This document shows, piece by piece, positions 45,058 through 53,468 of a stretch of DNA of 64,000 nucleotides (positions are counted from its first letter, which is position 1; each line of letters begins with the position of its first letter). Both the position numbers and the translations under genes were made by a program. The notes under the pieces are model-generated. The model ran no database searches, was not told the origin of the DNA, and was given only the letters and a program-made list of their open reading frames with translations. This DNA is from Stenotrophomonas sp. BIO128-Bstrain. Lineage in GTDB: Bacteria > Pseudomonadota > Gammaproteobacteria > Xanthomonadales > Xanthomonadaceae. Where the stretch lies: positions 372,001 through 436,000 of the forward strand of contig NZ_CP124620.1 of the NCBI RefSeq assembly GCF_030128875.1, written 5' to 3'.

Positions 45058-46647
45058 TCAGCCTGCCGCGGCGGTCCGGATCCAGTGGGCGGCCCGCTCG
45101 GCGATCATCATCGTCGGCGCGTTGGTATTGCCGCTGATCAGGGTGGGCATCACCGAAGCGTCCACTACCCGCAGCCGCCGGGTGCCGTGCACGCGCAGGG
45201 TCGGATCGACCACGGCCTGGGCATGCTGCCCCATCGCGCAGGTGCCGACCGGGTGATAGAGGGTCTCGGCCTTGGCCCGGATGAACGCCTCGAGCGCGGT
45301 GTCATCGAGATTGCTGTGCGACGGAAACACGGGCGTGCCGCGCCAACGGTCGAAGGCGGGCTGGGCCAGGATCGTGCGCGCCAGGCGCGCGCATTCGAGC
45401 ATCATCTTCAGGTCATGGCCACCCGTATCGCCCAGGTAGTTGGCATGGATGCGGGGCGCTGAGCGTGCGTCGGCGTCGCGCAGCCGCAAGCGGCCGCGGC
45501 TGCGGGGGTGCAGCGGGCACGCATGCAGGGTGTAGCCGTCGCCGGGAAGGCGGTGGCGGCCGTGGTTGTCGAGCATCGCCGGGACGAAATGGAACTGCAC
45601 GTCGGCGCGGGCATCGGTGGCCAGCGATGAGCGCACGAAACCACCGGCCTCGGCCAGGTTGCTGGTGCCGGCGCCGCGATGGCCACGCAGGAAGTAGTCG
45701 ATGGCGATGCGCAGTTCGCTGCTGCGGTCGTAGCTGACGCCTGGGCCGGTGTGCACGACGGTGCAGATGTCCAGGTGGTCCTGCAGGTTGCGGCCGACCC
45801 CGGGCAGGTCCACGCGCGGCGTGATGCCGTGGCAGCGCAACGTGTCCGCCTCGCCGATGCCGGACAGCATCAGCAGGTGCGGGGAATGGATGGCGCCCGC
45901 GCTGAGGATCACCTCGGTACCGGCGCGTGCATGCAGGTGCTGCCCGCCACGCCGATAGTGCACGCCGGTGGCGGTGGTGCCGTCGAAGCTCAGCGCGACG
46001 GCGTGAGCACCGGTCAGCACCGTCAGGTTGCGCCGGTGGCGCGCTGGGCGCAGGTAGGCGTCCGCGCTCGAGCAGCGCGCGCCTTCGCGCTGGGTGACCT
46101 GGTACAGCCCAACACCGAGCTGCTGGTGGCCATTGAAGTCGGGGTTATGGGCGTGGCCGGCCTGCTGCGCGGCCGCGATGAAGGCAGCCGAGAGAGGGTT
46201 GTGGTGGCGCAGGTCGGACACCGACAGCGGACCGGCATCGCCGTGCAGCGCGCTGGCACCGCGGCTGTTGCGCTCGCCCTGCACGAACCAGGGCAGCACC
46301 TGCTCCCAGCCCCAGCCGGTGGCACCGGCGGCCTCCCAGCCGTCGTAGTCGGCTGGTACGCCACGCACGTAGCACATCGCATTGATCGAGCTGGAGCCGC
46401 CCAGCACCTTGCCGCGTGGCCACCACAGGCGACGGCCGTCGAGCGCGGGCTCGGCCTCGGTGTCCAGGTTCCAGTTGATGCGGCAGTTGTTGACCAGCCG
46501 CGCCAACCCGGCCGGCATGTGGATGAACGGGTTGGTGTCGCGCGGGCCGGCTTCCAGCAGCAGCACCCGGCAGGCAGGGTCTACGCTGAGCCGGTTGGCC
46601 AGCACGCAGCCGGCCGAGCCGGCACCAATGACGATGTAGTCGTACAT
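45058..46647 (-). CDS. GMC family FAD-dependent oxidoreductase (choline dehydrogenase-like)
   Basis: The 529-aa product has the N-terminal FAD motif IVIGAGSAGCVLANRLS, GMC signature WWPRGKVLGGSSSINAM, second signature GAIHSPHLLMLSGIG and the catalytic region LYHPVGTCAMG with NTNAPTMMIAERAA. The family oxidises alcohols, including choline (BetA) and medium-chain alkanols (AlkJ). No betB or betI is adjacent, so an alcohol dehydrogenase role is as likely as choline oxidation. Confidence 0.9.
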   Translation of the reverse strand: MYDYIVIGAGSAGCVLANRLSVDPACRVLLLEAGPRDTNPFIHMPAGLARLVNNCRINWNLDTEAEPALDGRRLWWPRGKVLGGSSSINAMCYVRGVPADYDGWEAAGATGWGWEQVLPWFVQGERNSRGASALHGDAGPLSVSDLRHHNPLSAAFIAAAQQAGHAHNPDFNGHQQLGVGLYQVTQREGARCSSADAYLRPARHRRNLTVLTGAHAVALSFDGTTATGVHYRRGGQHLHARAGTEVILSAGAIHSPHLLMLSGIGEADTLRCHGITPRVDLPGVGRNLQDHLDICTVVHTGPGVSYDRSSELRIAIDYFLRGHRGAGTSNLAEAGGFVRSSLATDARADVQFHFVPAMLDNHGRHRLPGDGYTLHACPLHPRSRGRLRLRDADARSAPRIHANYLGDTGGHDLKMMLECARLARTILAQPAFDRWRGTPVFPSHSNLDDTALEAFIRAKAETLYHPVGTCAMGQHAQAVVDPTLRVHGTRRLRVVDASVMPTLISGNTNAPTMMIAERAAHWIRTAAAG

Positions 46648-46847
46648 GCCGCTCCTGGACGGGGTGCCCGCCGAGCATAAGGCAGGTTGCCCCGCGCAGG
46701 GGCTGCAGCATCGGCCACGCAGCGTTGCGCAGGTGGCCGCGCCCGACGCTGGCGATGTTGCGGTGCATCGTTTACCTTGCGCGCTTCCCTGCCCGGAGTT
46801 TCCACGATGCCGCCGTTGTCACGCCGCCCTAGCCGGGAGTGGGTGCG

Positions 46848-48182
46848 ATGAGTGCTGCCGCAACAGCACCGGTGCAATCGGGCCTGCGCGGGGCGCTGCG
46901 CCAGTCGCCGCCCCTGATCTGGGCGTGCCTGTACTTCTTCTGCCTGCTGAGCGGCTACTACGTACTGCGCCCGGTGCGCGAGGCAATGGCTGCCTCGGCC
47001 GACGCCAAGGCGGTGTTCCCGCCCGTGCTGATCGACTGGTTCAGCGCGCATGGCATTGCGGTGCAGGACTTCGTGCTGCAGTTTCTGTTCACCGGGGTGT
47101 TCTTCATCATGCTGGTGTTGCAGCCGCTGTACGGCGCGCTGGTCAGCCGCTATGCGCGGCGGGTATTCCTGCCCGCGGTGTATGTCTTCTTCATCATCTC
47201 CCTGCTGGGTTTCTACCTGCTGTTCGACAGTGGCGTGCCTGGGCGCGGCATGGCGTTCTTCTTCTGGGCCGCCGTGTTCAACCTCTTTGCGGTGGCGGTG
47301 TTCTGGAGCTTCATGGCGGACGTGTTCTCCAACGCCCAGGCACGCGAGGTATACGGCTACATCGGCGCGGCAGGCACGCTCGGTGCGTTCCTGGGGCCGA
47401 TCATCACGGCGGCGCTGGTGGAGCGGGTGGGTATTGCCAACCTGATGCTGGTCTCGGCCGGCTTTCTGAGTGCCTGCCTGGTCTGCATCTGGCGGCTGCG
47501 GTTGTGGGCGGTGGCACGGGAGCAGGAGCAGAAGTTGGTGTCGGGTGAAACCCCGATGGGCGGCAGCGTGCTCGACGGCCTGAAGCTGATCGTGCGTGAG
47601 CCGCTGTTGCGCTGGCTGGCTGTGCTGGTGCTGTTCGGCGTGGGCGTGGGCACGATGCTCTACAACGAGCAGGCCTCGATCGTGCGCCGCCTGTATCCCG
47701 ACGCCGCGGCCAGCACGGCCTTCTTCTCGCGGGTGGACCTGGCGGTGAACACGCTGACCCTGATCGTGCAGCTCGGCTTCACCCGCTGGTTGCTGTCGCG
47801 GTACGGCATCGCCCCGGCGCTGCTGATCCCGGGTGTCGCCATCATCATCGGGTTTTCGATACTGGCCGCATCGCCGCTGCCGCTGATGGTGGCGATGGTG
47901 CAGGTGATGACCCGCGCCAGCGAATTCTCGCTGGCCAAGCCCGCGCGCGAGACCATCTACACCCGTGTGGACCGCCAGTGGCGCTACAAGGCCGGCGCGG
48001 CGATCGACACCGTGGTCTACCGTGGCGGCGACCTGACGTTCGCCTGGGTGCACAAGGGGCTGTCCCTGTTCGGTTCGCACATTGTCTTCGTCGGTGGGCT
48101 GGTGGTGGCCGGGGCGATGACGATTGCCGCGCTGGGCCTGCTGCGCGAAGAAAAGAAGCTGCCCGGCGAGCGACCGGAGTAA
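46848..48182 (+). CDS. MFS carrier of the ATP/ADP translocase-like family
   Basis: The 444-aa membrane protein has about 11-12 TM helices. It shows features of the COG3202-type ATP/ADP antiporter-like family: FFCLLSGYYVLRPVREAM near the N-terminus, FWSFMADVFSNAQAREVYGYIGAAGTLGA, and RETIYTRVDRQWRYKAGAAIDTVVYRGGD. True nucleotide antiporters belong to obligate intracellular bacteria; free-living members have unproven substrates. ATG 46848 follows GGGAG at good spacing. DUF1304 follows after 31 bp. Confidence 0.82.
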   Translation: MSAAATAPVQSGLRGALRQSPPLIWACLYFFCLLSGYYVLRPVREAMAASADAKAVFPPVLIDWFSAHGIAVQDFVLQFLFTGVFFIMLVLQPLYGALVSRYARRVFLPAVYVFFIISLLGFYLLFDSGVPGRGMAFFFWAAVFNLFAVAVFWSFMADVFSNAQAREVYGYIGAAGTLGAFLGPIITAALVERVGIANLMLVSAGFLSACLVCIWRLRLWAVAREQEQKLVSGETPMGGSVLDGLKLIVREPLLRWLAVLVLFGVGVGTMLYNEQASIVRRLYPDAAASTAFFSRVDLAVNTLTLIVQLGFTRWLLSRYGIAPALLIPGVAIIIGFSILAASPLPLMVAMVQVMTRASEFSLAKPARETIYTRVDRQWRYKAGAAIDTVVYRGGDLTFAWVHKGLSLFGSHIVFVGGLVVAGAMTIAALGLLREEKKLPGERPE

Positions 48183-48213
48183 GCTCCCCGGAGTCTTCCA
48201 GGAACCTTGGCCC

Positions 48214-48570
48214 ATGTATTGGATCGCGCTGTCGTTGACCTTGCTGGTCGCCCTGCTGCACGTGTACTTCCTGGTCCTGGAAATGTTCCTGTGGACCCGG
48301 CCGCTGGGCCTGAAGGCCTTCCGCAACACGCCGGAGAAGGCCGAGACCACGCGCGTGCTGGCGGCCAACCAGGGCCTGTACAACGGCTTCCTCGCTGCCG
48401 GCCTGTTGTGGGGGCTGTTCGATCACCTGCCGATGCTGGTGAACTTCATGCTCGGCTGCGTGATCGTGGCCGGCTGCTACGGCGCCTACAGCGTCAACAA
48501 GCGGATCTTCTTCATCCAGGCCGTGCCGGCGATCCTGGCCGTGGCGGCATGGTGGATGGTGCCGGCCTGA
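48214..48570 (+). CDS. DUF1304 family membrane protein
   Basis: The 118-aa product has four TM helices and the DUF1304 features VALLHVYFLVLEMFLWTRPLG, NQGLYNGFLAAGLLWG and FFIQAVPAILAV. Its function is unknown. It is probably co-transcribed with the upstream carrier and is followed by a SMAG repeat pair. Confidence 0.88.
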   Translation: MYWIALSLTLLVALLHVYFLVLEMFLWTRPLGLKAFRNTPEKAETTRVLAANQGLYNGFLAAGLLWGLFDHLPMLVNFMLGCVIVAGCYGAYSVNKRIFFIQAVPAILAVAAWWMVPA

Positions 48571-48577
48571 CAGGCGC

Positions 48578-48646
48578 CAGCCACGCACGGCGTGGCGCTA
48601 CCCTGCGACAGACGGATTGAACGTAGAGCCACCCCATGGGTGGCTG
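48578..48646. repeat. SMAG repeat pair, head to head
   Basis: GTAG palindromes at 48578-48601 (minus) and 48623-48646 (plus) have cores GCCACGC-(N)-GCGTGGC and GCCACCC-AT-GGGTGGC and face each other across 21 nt, like the pair near 19.8 kb. They separate convergent genes, and the second ends 10 bp from the DUF4442 stop. Confidence 0.85.
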
Positions 48647-48655
48647 CGCCAATGC

Positions 48656-49126
48656 TCATCGCCTGACCGGCGACACCCACATCGCGATCCGCGCCTGGAA
48701 CACCACCGTGCCGGCGTCATCGCGCACCTGCACCTTCACCGGCAGCGCGTAACCTGCCTCGGCCGCCACGATCGGTTGCTCCGGGGTGGCGATGGCGTGC
48801 TGGGTGCCGGTCGCCTTGGCCAGGTACTGCACCTCCATGCCCTTCGGGATCCAGCGCATGCCCTTGGGCAGCGAAGCGTCCACCATCAGCCCCGCAGTGA
48901 GTTCGGCCAGGTTGCACAGCGCGATCGCATGCACCGTGCCGAGGTGGTTGGTGACCTTGCGCCGGTGCGCGATGCGCCCTTCGCAGCGGCCCGGCTCGAG
49001 CACGGTGATGCGCGGGGCGATGCTGGCGAAGTAGGGCGCCTTGAAGCACACCGCGCGCGAGAACAGCCAGCGGCCGGCGGGCCAGCGCTGCATGCGGCGG
49101 TAAAGCGTGAGCAGGGGAGCGGACAT
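48656..49126 (-). CDS. DUF4442 hotdog-fold thioesterase-like protein
   Basis: The 156-aa product matches DUF4442, a branch of the hotdog fold related to acyl-CoA thioesterases: RRKVTNHLGTVHAIALCNLAELTAG and PKGMEVQYLAKATG. It lies downstream of fadE on the same strand, so a link to fatty-acid metabolism is plausible. Its AGGAG site lies within the T-side of the fadE terminator. Confidence 0.85.
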   Translation of the reverse strand: MSAPLLTLYRRMQRWPAGRWLFSRAVCFKAPYFASIAPRITVLEPGRCEGRIAHRRKVTNHLGTVHAIALCNLAELTAGLMVDASLPKGMRWIPKGMEVQYLAKATGTQHAIATPEQPIVAAEAGYALPVKVQVRDDAGTVVFQARIAMWVSPVRR

Positions 49127-49138
49127 CGGGAGTCTCCT

Positions 49139-49165
49139 AAAAAAACGGCGGACCGAAGTCCGCCG
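49139..49165 (-). terminator. UUCG-loop terminator after fadE
   Basis: On the minus strand, CGGCGGAC-TTCG-GTCCGCCG is followed by TTTTTTTAGGAG: an 8-bp stem closed by the very stable UUCG loop with a T-run. The run continues directly into the ribosome binding site of the DUF4442 gene. Confidence 0.88.
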
Positions 49166-49189
49166 CTGTCGTTTACCTGGTGGCCGGGA

Positions 49190-51667
49190 TCACGCGGCCT
49201 GGGACTGCGCGTCCGTCTGCTGGCGCTTGTAGTAGCCCGCCGAGCGCAGTTCTTCCGGATCGAAGTCGTCCACCGTGATGGTTTCCAGGGTGAGCGTGCG
49301 CAGCTCTTCGAGCAGGGTGCGCTCATCCTGGGTGATCACGCCTTCGGCCACGGCCTCGTCCAGCTGGGTGGCGAAGTCCAGCGCTTCGATGCCCTTGGTC
49401 TTGAGCGCCTTGATGAACTTGCGCTCGACCGGCTCGGCCATGATCGCCTTGGACAGGTAGCTGTTGATGCGGCCACCCGGGTTGTTCTCGCACGGCGTCA
49501 GGAACACACCACTGGCCAGGCGGTCACGGGCTTCGTTTGGCGCCATCAGCAGCGCGGCCACGCGGTGGCCCAGGCGATCGCCCGGCGCCTCGGCACGGCG
49601 GCCGAACGGGAAGATCAGCGCCCACATCAGCCAACCGATCGGACGGATCGGGAAGTTGCGCAGCGCCGCCGACAGCGATTCTTCGATCTTGTGCACGCTG
49701 TCATGGAAGGCCCAGGCCAGCAGCGGCTGGTCGGCCGCCGGCGCGCCCTCGTCGTGGTAACGCTTGAGCATGGCGCTGGTCATGTAGATGTGGCTCAGCA
49801 CATCGCCCAGGCGGCCGGACAGCGATTCCTTGAACTTCAGCTTGCCGCCGAGGGTCATCATCGAGATGTCGGCCATCAGCGCCAGGTTGGCCGAGTAGCG
49901 GTCCAGCTTGCGGAAGTAACGGCGGGTGTAGGCATCGCCCGGGGCGGCACCGAAGCGGGCGCCGGTGAGGCCGAACCAGAACGAACGCACCGCGTTGGAG
50001 ATGCCGTAGCGGATGTGGCCGAACAGGCTGCGGTCGAATTCCTGCAGGCCGGCACGGGTGTCCGGATCCTGCGCGGCCTTCATTTCCTTCAGCACCCACG
50101 GGTGGCACAGGATCGCACCCTGGCCGAAGATCAGCAGGCTGCGGGTCATGATGTTGGCGCCTTCGACCGTGATCGCGATCGGCGCGGCCTGCCAGCTGCG
50201 GCCGGCGAAGTTGCGCGGCCCCAGGATGATGCCCTTGCCGCCGATCACGTCCATCACGTCCGAGATCACTTCACGGCTCATGGTCGTGCAGTGGTACTTG
50301 GCGATCGCCGACGGCACCGACGGCACGTCGCCGCGGTCCACCGCAGCGGCCGTGGCCTGGCACAGCGCGCTGATCGCGTACGCCTTGCCGCCGATGCGGG
50401 CCAGCGCCTCTTCCACGCCCTCGAAGCGGCCGACCGACAGGCCGAACTGCTTGCGGATGCGGGCATAGGCACCGGTCACCACCGCACCGGCCTTGGCACC
50501 GCCGCTGGCGGTGGAGGGCAGGGTGATCGAGCGGCCCACGGCCAGGCACTCGTTGAGCATGTTCCAGCCCTTGCCGGCCTTCTCGGCGCCACCGATCAGC
50601 TGGGTCAGCGGGATGAAGACATCCTTGCCGCGGATCGGGCCGTTCTGGAAGGTCGAGTTGAGCGGGAAATGGCGACGGCCGATTTCCACACCGGCGGTGT
50701 CACGCGGCAGCAGCGCCAGGGTGATGCCGATGTCGCGGGTGCTGCCGATCAGGCCGTCCGGATCGTACATGCGGAAGGCCAGGCCGATCAGCGTGGCCAC
50801 CGGGGCCAGGGTGATGTAGCGCTTGTCGAAGGTGAGCTTGACGCCGAGCACCTGCTCGCCGTTCCACTCGCCCTTGCAGACGATGCCGTAATCGGGAATC
50901 GAGGTCGCATCCGAACCGGCGAACGGACCGGTCAGGCCGAAGCACGGCACTTCACGGCCATCGGCCAGGCGCGGCAGGTACTGGTCCTTCTGCTCCTGGG
51001 TACCATAATGGTTGAGCAGTTCGCCCGGGCCCAGCGAGTTGGGCACGCCGACGGTGGAGCTGACCACGCTCGACACCGAGGCCAGCTTCTGGATCACCTT
51101 GTGGTGGGCCAGCGCGCTGAAGCCCAGGCCGCCGTATTCCTTCGGAATGATCATGCCGAAGAACTTGTTCTTCTTGATGAAGCTCCACAGTTCCGGCGGC
51201 AGGTCGGCGTAAACGTGGGTGATTTCCCAGTCGTTGACCATCCTGCACAGCTCTTCGACCGGGCCATCCAGGAAGGCCTGTTCCTCAGCGGTGAGCTGCG
51301 GCTTGGGATAGTTGAGCAGGATGTTCCAGTCCGGGTCACCGGTGAACAGCTCGCCTTCGAAACCGACCGAGCCGGTTTCCAGCGCGATGCGCTCGGTCTG
51401 CGACAGCGGCGGCAGCACCTTGCGGAACACCTTCATCATCGGTGCGGTCAGCAGCGGCTTGCGGATGAAGGGCAGCAGCAGCGGCACGGCGATCACCGCG
51501 ACGATGGCCGCAGCCACGATGGTGGCGGTCTGGTTGACGTACGGGATGAACCAGCAGGCGGCCAGCAGCACCACACTGATGATCGTCCAGGTGATCAGGC
51601 GCATCCGGTGGTAGGCGACGAACGCACCTGCCAACAGGACGACGAGGAAGGGAACGACAATGCTCAT
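49190..51667 (-). CDS. fadE: Acyl-CoA dehydrogenase FadE
   Basis: FadE catalyses the first, FAD-dependent step of fatty-acid beta-oxidation. The 825-aa product has the N-terminal membrane segments (about 1-55) typical of FadE, then the acyl-CoA dehydrogenase core (FGLTGPFAGSDATSIPDYG, LTQLIGGAEKAGKGWNML, DVIGGKGIILGPRNF) and the C-terminal DUF1974-type extension. Its start overlaps the upstream alpha/beta hydrolase stop by 4 bp (ATGA). Control is probably through the divergent TetR regulator. Confidence 0.96.
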   Translation of the reverse strand: MSIVVPFLVVLLAGAFVAYHRMRLITWTIISVVLLAACWFIPYVNQTATIVAAAIVAVIAVPLLLPFIRKPLLTAPMMKVFRKVLPPLSQTERIALETGSVGFEGELFTGDPDWNILLNYPKPQLTAEEQAFLDGPVEELCRMVNDWEITHVYADLPPELWSFIKKNKFFGMIIPKEYGGLGFSALAHHKVIQKLASVSSVVSSTVGVPNSLGPGELLNHYGTQEQKDQYLPRLADGREVPCFGLTGPFAGSDATSIPDYGIVCKGEWNGEQVLGVKLTFDKRYITLAPVATLIGLAFRMYDPDGLIGSTRDIGITLALLPRDTAGVEIGRRHFPLNSTFQNGPIRGKDVFIPLTQLIGGAEKAGKGWNMLNECLAVGRSITLPSTASGGAKAGAVVTGAYARIRKQFGLSVGRFEGVEEALARIGGKAYAISALCQATAAAVDRGDVPSVPSAIAKYHCTTMSREVISDVMDVIGGKGIILGPRNFAGRSWQAAPIAITVEGANIMTRSLLIFGQGAILCHPWVLKEMKAAQDPDTRAGLQEFDRSLFGHIRYGISNAVRSFWFGLTGARFGAAPGDAYTRRYFRKLDRYSANLALMADISMMTLGGKLKFKESLSGRLGDVLSHIYMTSAMLKRYHDEGAPAADQPLLAWAFHDSVHKIEESLSAALRNFPIRPIGWLMWALIFPFGRRAEAPGDRLGHRVAALLMAPNEARDRLASGVFLTPCENNPGGRINSYLSKAIMAEPVERKFIKALKTKGIEALDFATQLDEAVAEGVITQDERTLLEELRTLTLETITVDDFDPEELRSAGYYKRQQTDAQSQAA

Positions 51668-52586
51668 GAGCGTGCTCCGGTGACGTGCTCGGTAATGGCG
51701 GACGATGCGACGGCGGAGGCCGAGGGCAACACGTCCAGATAGTCCAACACAGTAGCGGTAAAGGCGTTGTTGTCATCACCGGCGACCATATGCGTGGCCT
51801 CCGGCAGCTGCACGTGGCGTGCATGTGGCACCAACGCCAGGAACTCGGCCACCGTCTGCGGGGTGACCAGGGTGCTGCGGCCACCGCTGACCAGCAGCAG
51901 GGGGCATTTCACCTGGCGCGCCGCATCGGCAAGCGCGTCCTGGTGTTGTTCGCTGTCACGCGCCAGCTCGGCGACCAGGCGCGGATCCCAGTGCCAGCGC
52001 CAACGGCCGTGGCCGTCCTCGCGCAGCAATGCGCGCAGGGAATCTTCGGACTTGCGCGGACGGTGCGGCATGTAGGCGGAAATCACATCGGCCGCCTGCG
52101 ACAGCGAGGCGAAGCCGTCCGGGTGCGCGGTCATGAACATCAGGATCTTTTCGACCCCGGCGGTATCCCAGCGCGGGGTGATATCGACCAGCACCATCGC
52201 CGAGAACAGGCCGGGCCAGCGCGACTCGGCGAGCAGGCCGAACAGGCCGCCCATCGACGCGGCGATCAGGATCGGCGGCTGCGGCTGTTCGCCGGCCAGC
52301 ACGATCAGATCATCGGCGAACTGCTCGCCGTGGTAGGCAAGGTCGGCCGGGTTCCAGTCCGAATCGCCGTGGCCGCGTGCGTCGTAGGCCAGGGTCTGGT
52401 AACCGGCCTCGACCAGAGCGCTCGCGGTGGCGTTCCAGGCGTGCCGGGTCTGGCCGAAGCCGTGGGCGAACATCACGGTGCCGCGGCGTCCCGGGGTGAG
52501 CGGGTCGCGGCGAGCACGGTGTCATGTGCGCCGGTCAGTCGCTCATCGTCAAAACGCGGCAAGGTAGAAGAAGAAGGAGTGACCAT
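51664..52586 (-). pseudogene. Alpha/beta hydrolase with apparent 5' frameshift
   Basis: From 52476 down, the frame encodes an alpha/beta hydrolase (MFAHGFGQTRHAWN, nucleophile Ser in IAASMGGLFG, LLLVSGGRSTLV, His in LPEATHMVAGDD). The part in front of it is in another frame: ATG 52586 reads MVTPSSSTLPRFDDERLTGA, then HDTVLAATRS, and stops at 52473. The two halves join naturally only if one base is missing between about 52475 and 52515. The intact frame has only GTG 52476 or ATG 52473 as starts, losing the first beta strands. It may be a real mutation or a sequencing error. Confidence 0.7.
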
Positions 52587-52634
52587 ACTCGCTAGTATGG
52601 ACCTGCCCTGTGCGATGTCAATACTTAGGAGTAT
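52584..52634. promoter_or_regulatory. Two palindromic operators between fadE operon and tetR
   Basis: CATACT-CGCT-AGTATG (52584-52599) and ATACT-TAGG-AGTAT(G) (52621-52634) share the half-site ATACT/AGTAT with 4-bp spacers, centred 36 bp apart. Their form and position fit TetR-family binding sites for the adjacent regulator. Confidence 0.7.
52594..52621 (-). promoter_or_regulatory. Promoter of the hydrolase-fadE operon
   Basis: On the minus strand a consensus TTGACA (52616-52621) and CATACT (52594-52599) are 16 bp apart. The -10 is part of the first palindrome and the -35 abuts the second. Transcription would start at or next to the ATG at 52586, giving a leaderless message. Confidence 0.6.
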
Positions 52635-52725
52635 GGTGTGTGTATCCCTTGTGCCAGCTGGCGTGAAGCGGCGTTCACCCGATTCACATACTGCAACCAA
52701 CCCCGGCGTATGGTTAAATCCACCT

Positions 52726-53328
52726 ATGAATGAACCCGAAGCTTCCGCCGGCGAGCCACGTGCCGGCCGCAACAGCCGCCTCAGTGCCGAAGACTGGGCC
52801 CAGGCCGCACTGGATCTGATTGCCGAACAAGGCGTGGGCGCGGTCGCGGTGGAGCCGCTGGCGCGGCGTCTCGGCGTCACCAAGGGCAGCTTTTACTGGC
52901 ACTTCCCCTCGCGCGACGCGTTGCTGCAGGCGGCGCTGGAGCGTTGGGAGCTGTTCGAGCAGGAGCAGGTCTTCGGCAGCCTGGCCGATGTCACCGATCC
53001 GCGCGTGCGCCTGCGCCAGCTGTTCCAGGTGGTCGCGCATGAAGTGCAGCCGCACATCATCTACAGCGAACTGCTCAAGGCGCTCGATCACCCGATGGTG
53101 CGCCCGGTCATCGACCGTGTTTCGCACCGGCGCCTGGAGTATCTGGTCGCCTCGTTCCGCCAGGCGGGCCTGAGCCGTACCGATGCGCAGCACCGTGCGC
53201 GGTTGGCCTACGCCGCCTATGTGGGTTTCCTGCAGTTGTCGCTGCAGCTGCAGCAGCCCAAGCAGGCCCGCGAGGATTTCGAAGCCTATGTGGAGCACGT
53301 GATCGAGACGTTGATTCCGCTCGGTTGA
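52726..53328 (+). CDS. TetR family transcriptional regulator
   Basis: The 200-aa product has an N-terminal TetR helix-turn-helix (about 25-70: ALDLIAEQGVGAVAVEPLAR, then LGVTKGSFYWHF) and an all-helical ligand domain. It is divergent from the alpha/beta hydrolase-fadE operon with paired palindromes in the gap, so it most likely represses that operon and responds to an acyl-CoA or fatty acid. The ligand is inference. An intrinsic terminator follows. Confidence 0.9.
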   Translation: MNEPEASAGEPRAGRNSRLSAEDWAQAALDLIAEQGVGAVAVEPLARRLGVTKGSFYWHFPSRDALLQAALERWELFEQEQVFGSLADVTDPRVRLRQLFQVVAHEVQPHIIYSELLKALDHPMVRPVIDRVSHRRLEYLVASFRQAGLSRTDAQHRARLAYAAYVGFLQLSLQLQQPKQAREDFEAYVEHVIETLIPLG

Positions 53329-53350
53329 CCGGCCCGTGACAGGCATGCAG

Positions 53351-53374
53351 AAGGCCGCGGAAACGCGGCCTTTT
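53351..53374 (+). terminator. Rho-independent terminator of tetR
   Basis: AAGGCCGCG-GAAA-CGCGGCCTT plus TT: a 9-bp stem with a GNRA loop, 22 bp after the tetR stop. Confidence 0.85.
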
Positions 53375-53410
53375 CTGTGCGCGTCGTTTGCCGGACGCGG
53401 GCACCACCAC

Positions 53411-53440
53411 AAAAAACAACGGCCCCTTTCGGGGCCGTTG
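53411..53440 (-). terminator. Rho-independent terminator of the TonB receptor gene
   Basis: On the minus strand AACGGCCCC-GAAA-GGGGCCGTT is followed by a T-rich run (GTTTTTT), 28 bp past the receptor stop. Confidence 0.88.
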
Positions 53441-53468
53441 GATCAGACGTTGTTGATCAGTGGATCGA

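Noticed and set aside
48617..51742. A 1041-codon plus-strand frame opposite fadE
   Set aside because: Antisense shadow; fadE is intact on the minus strand.
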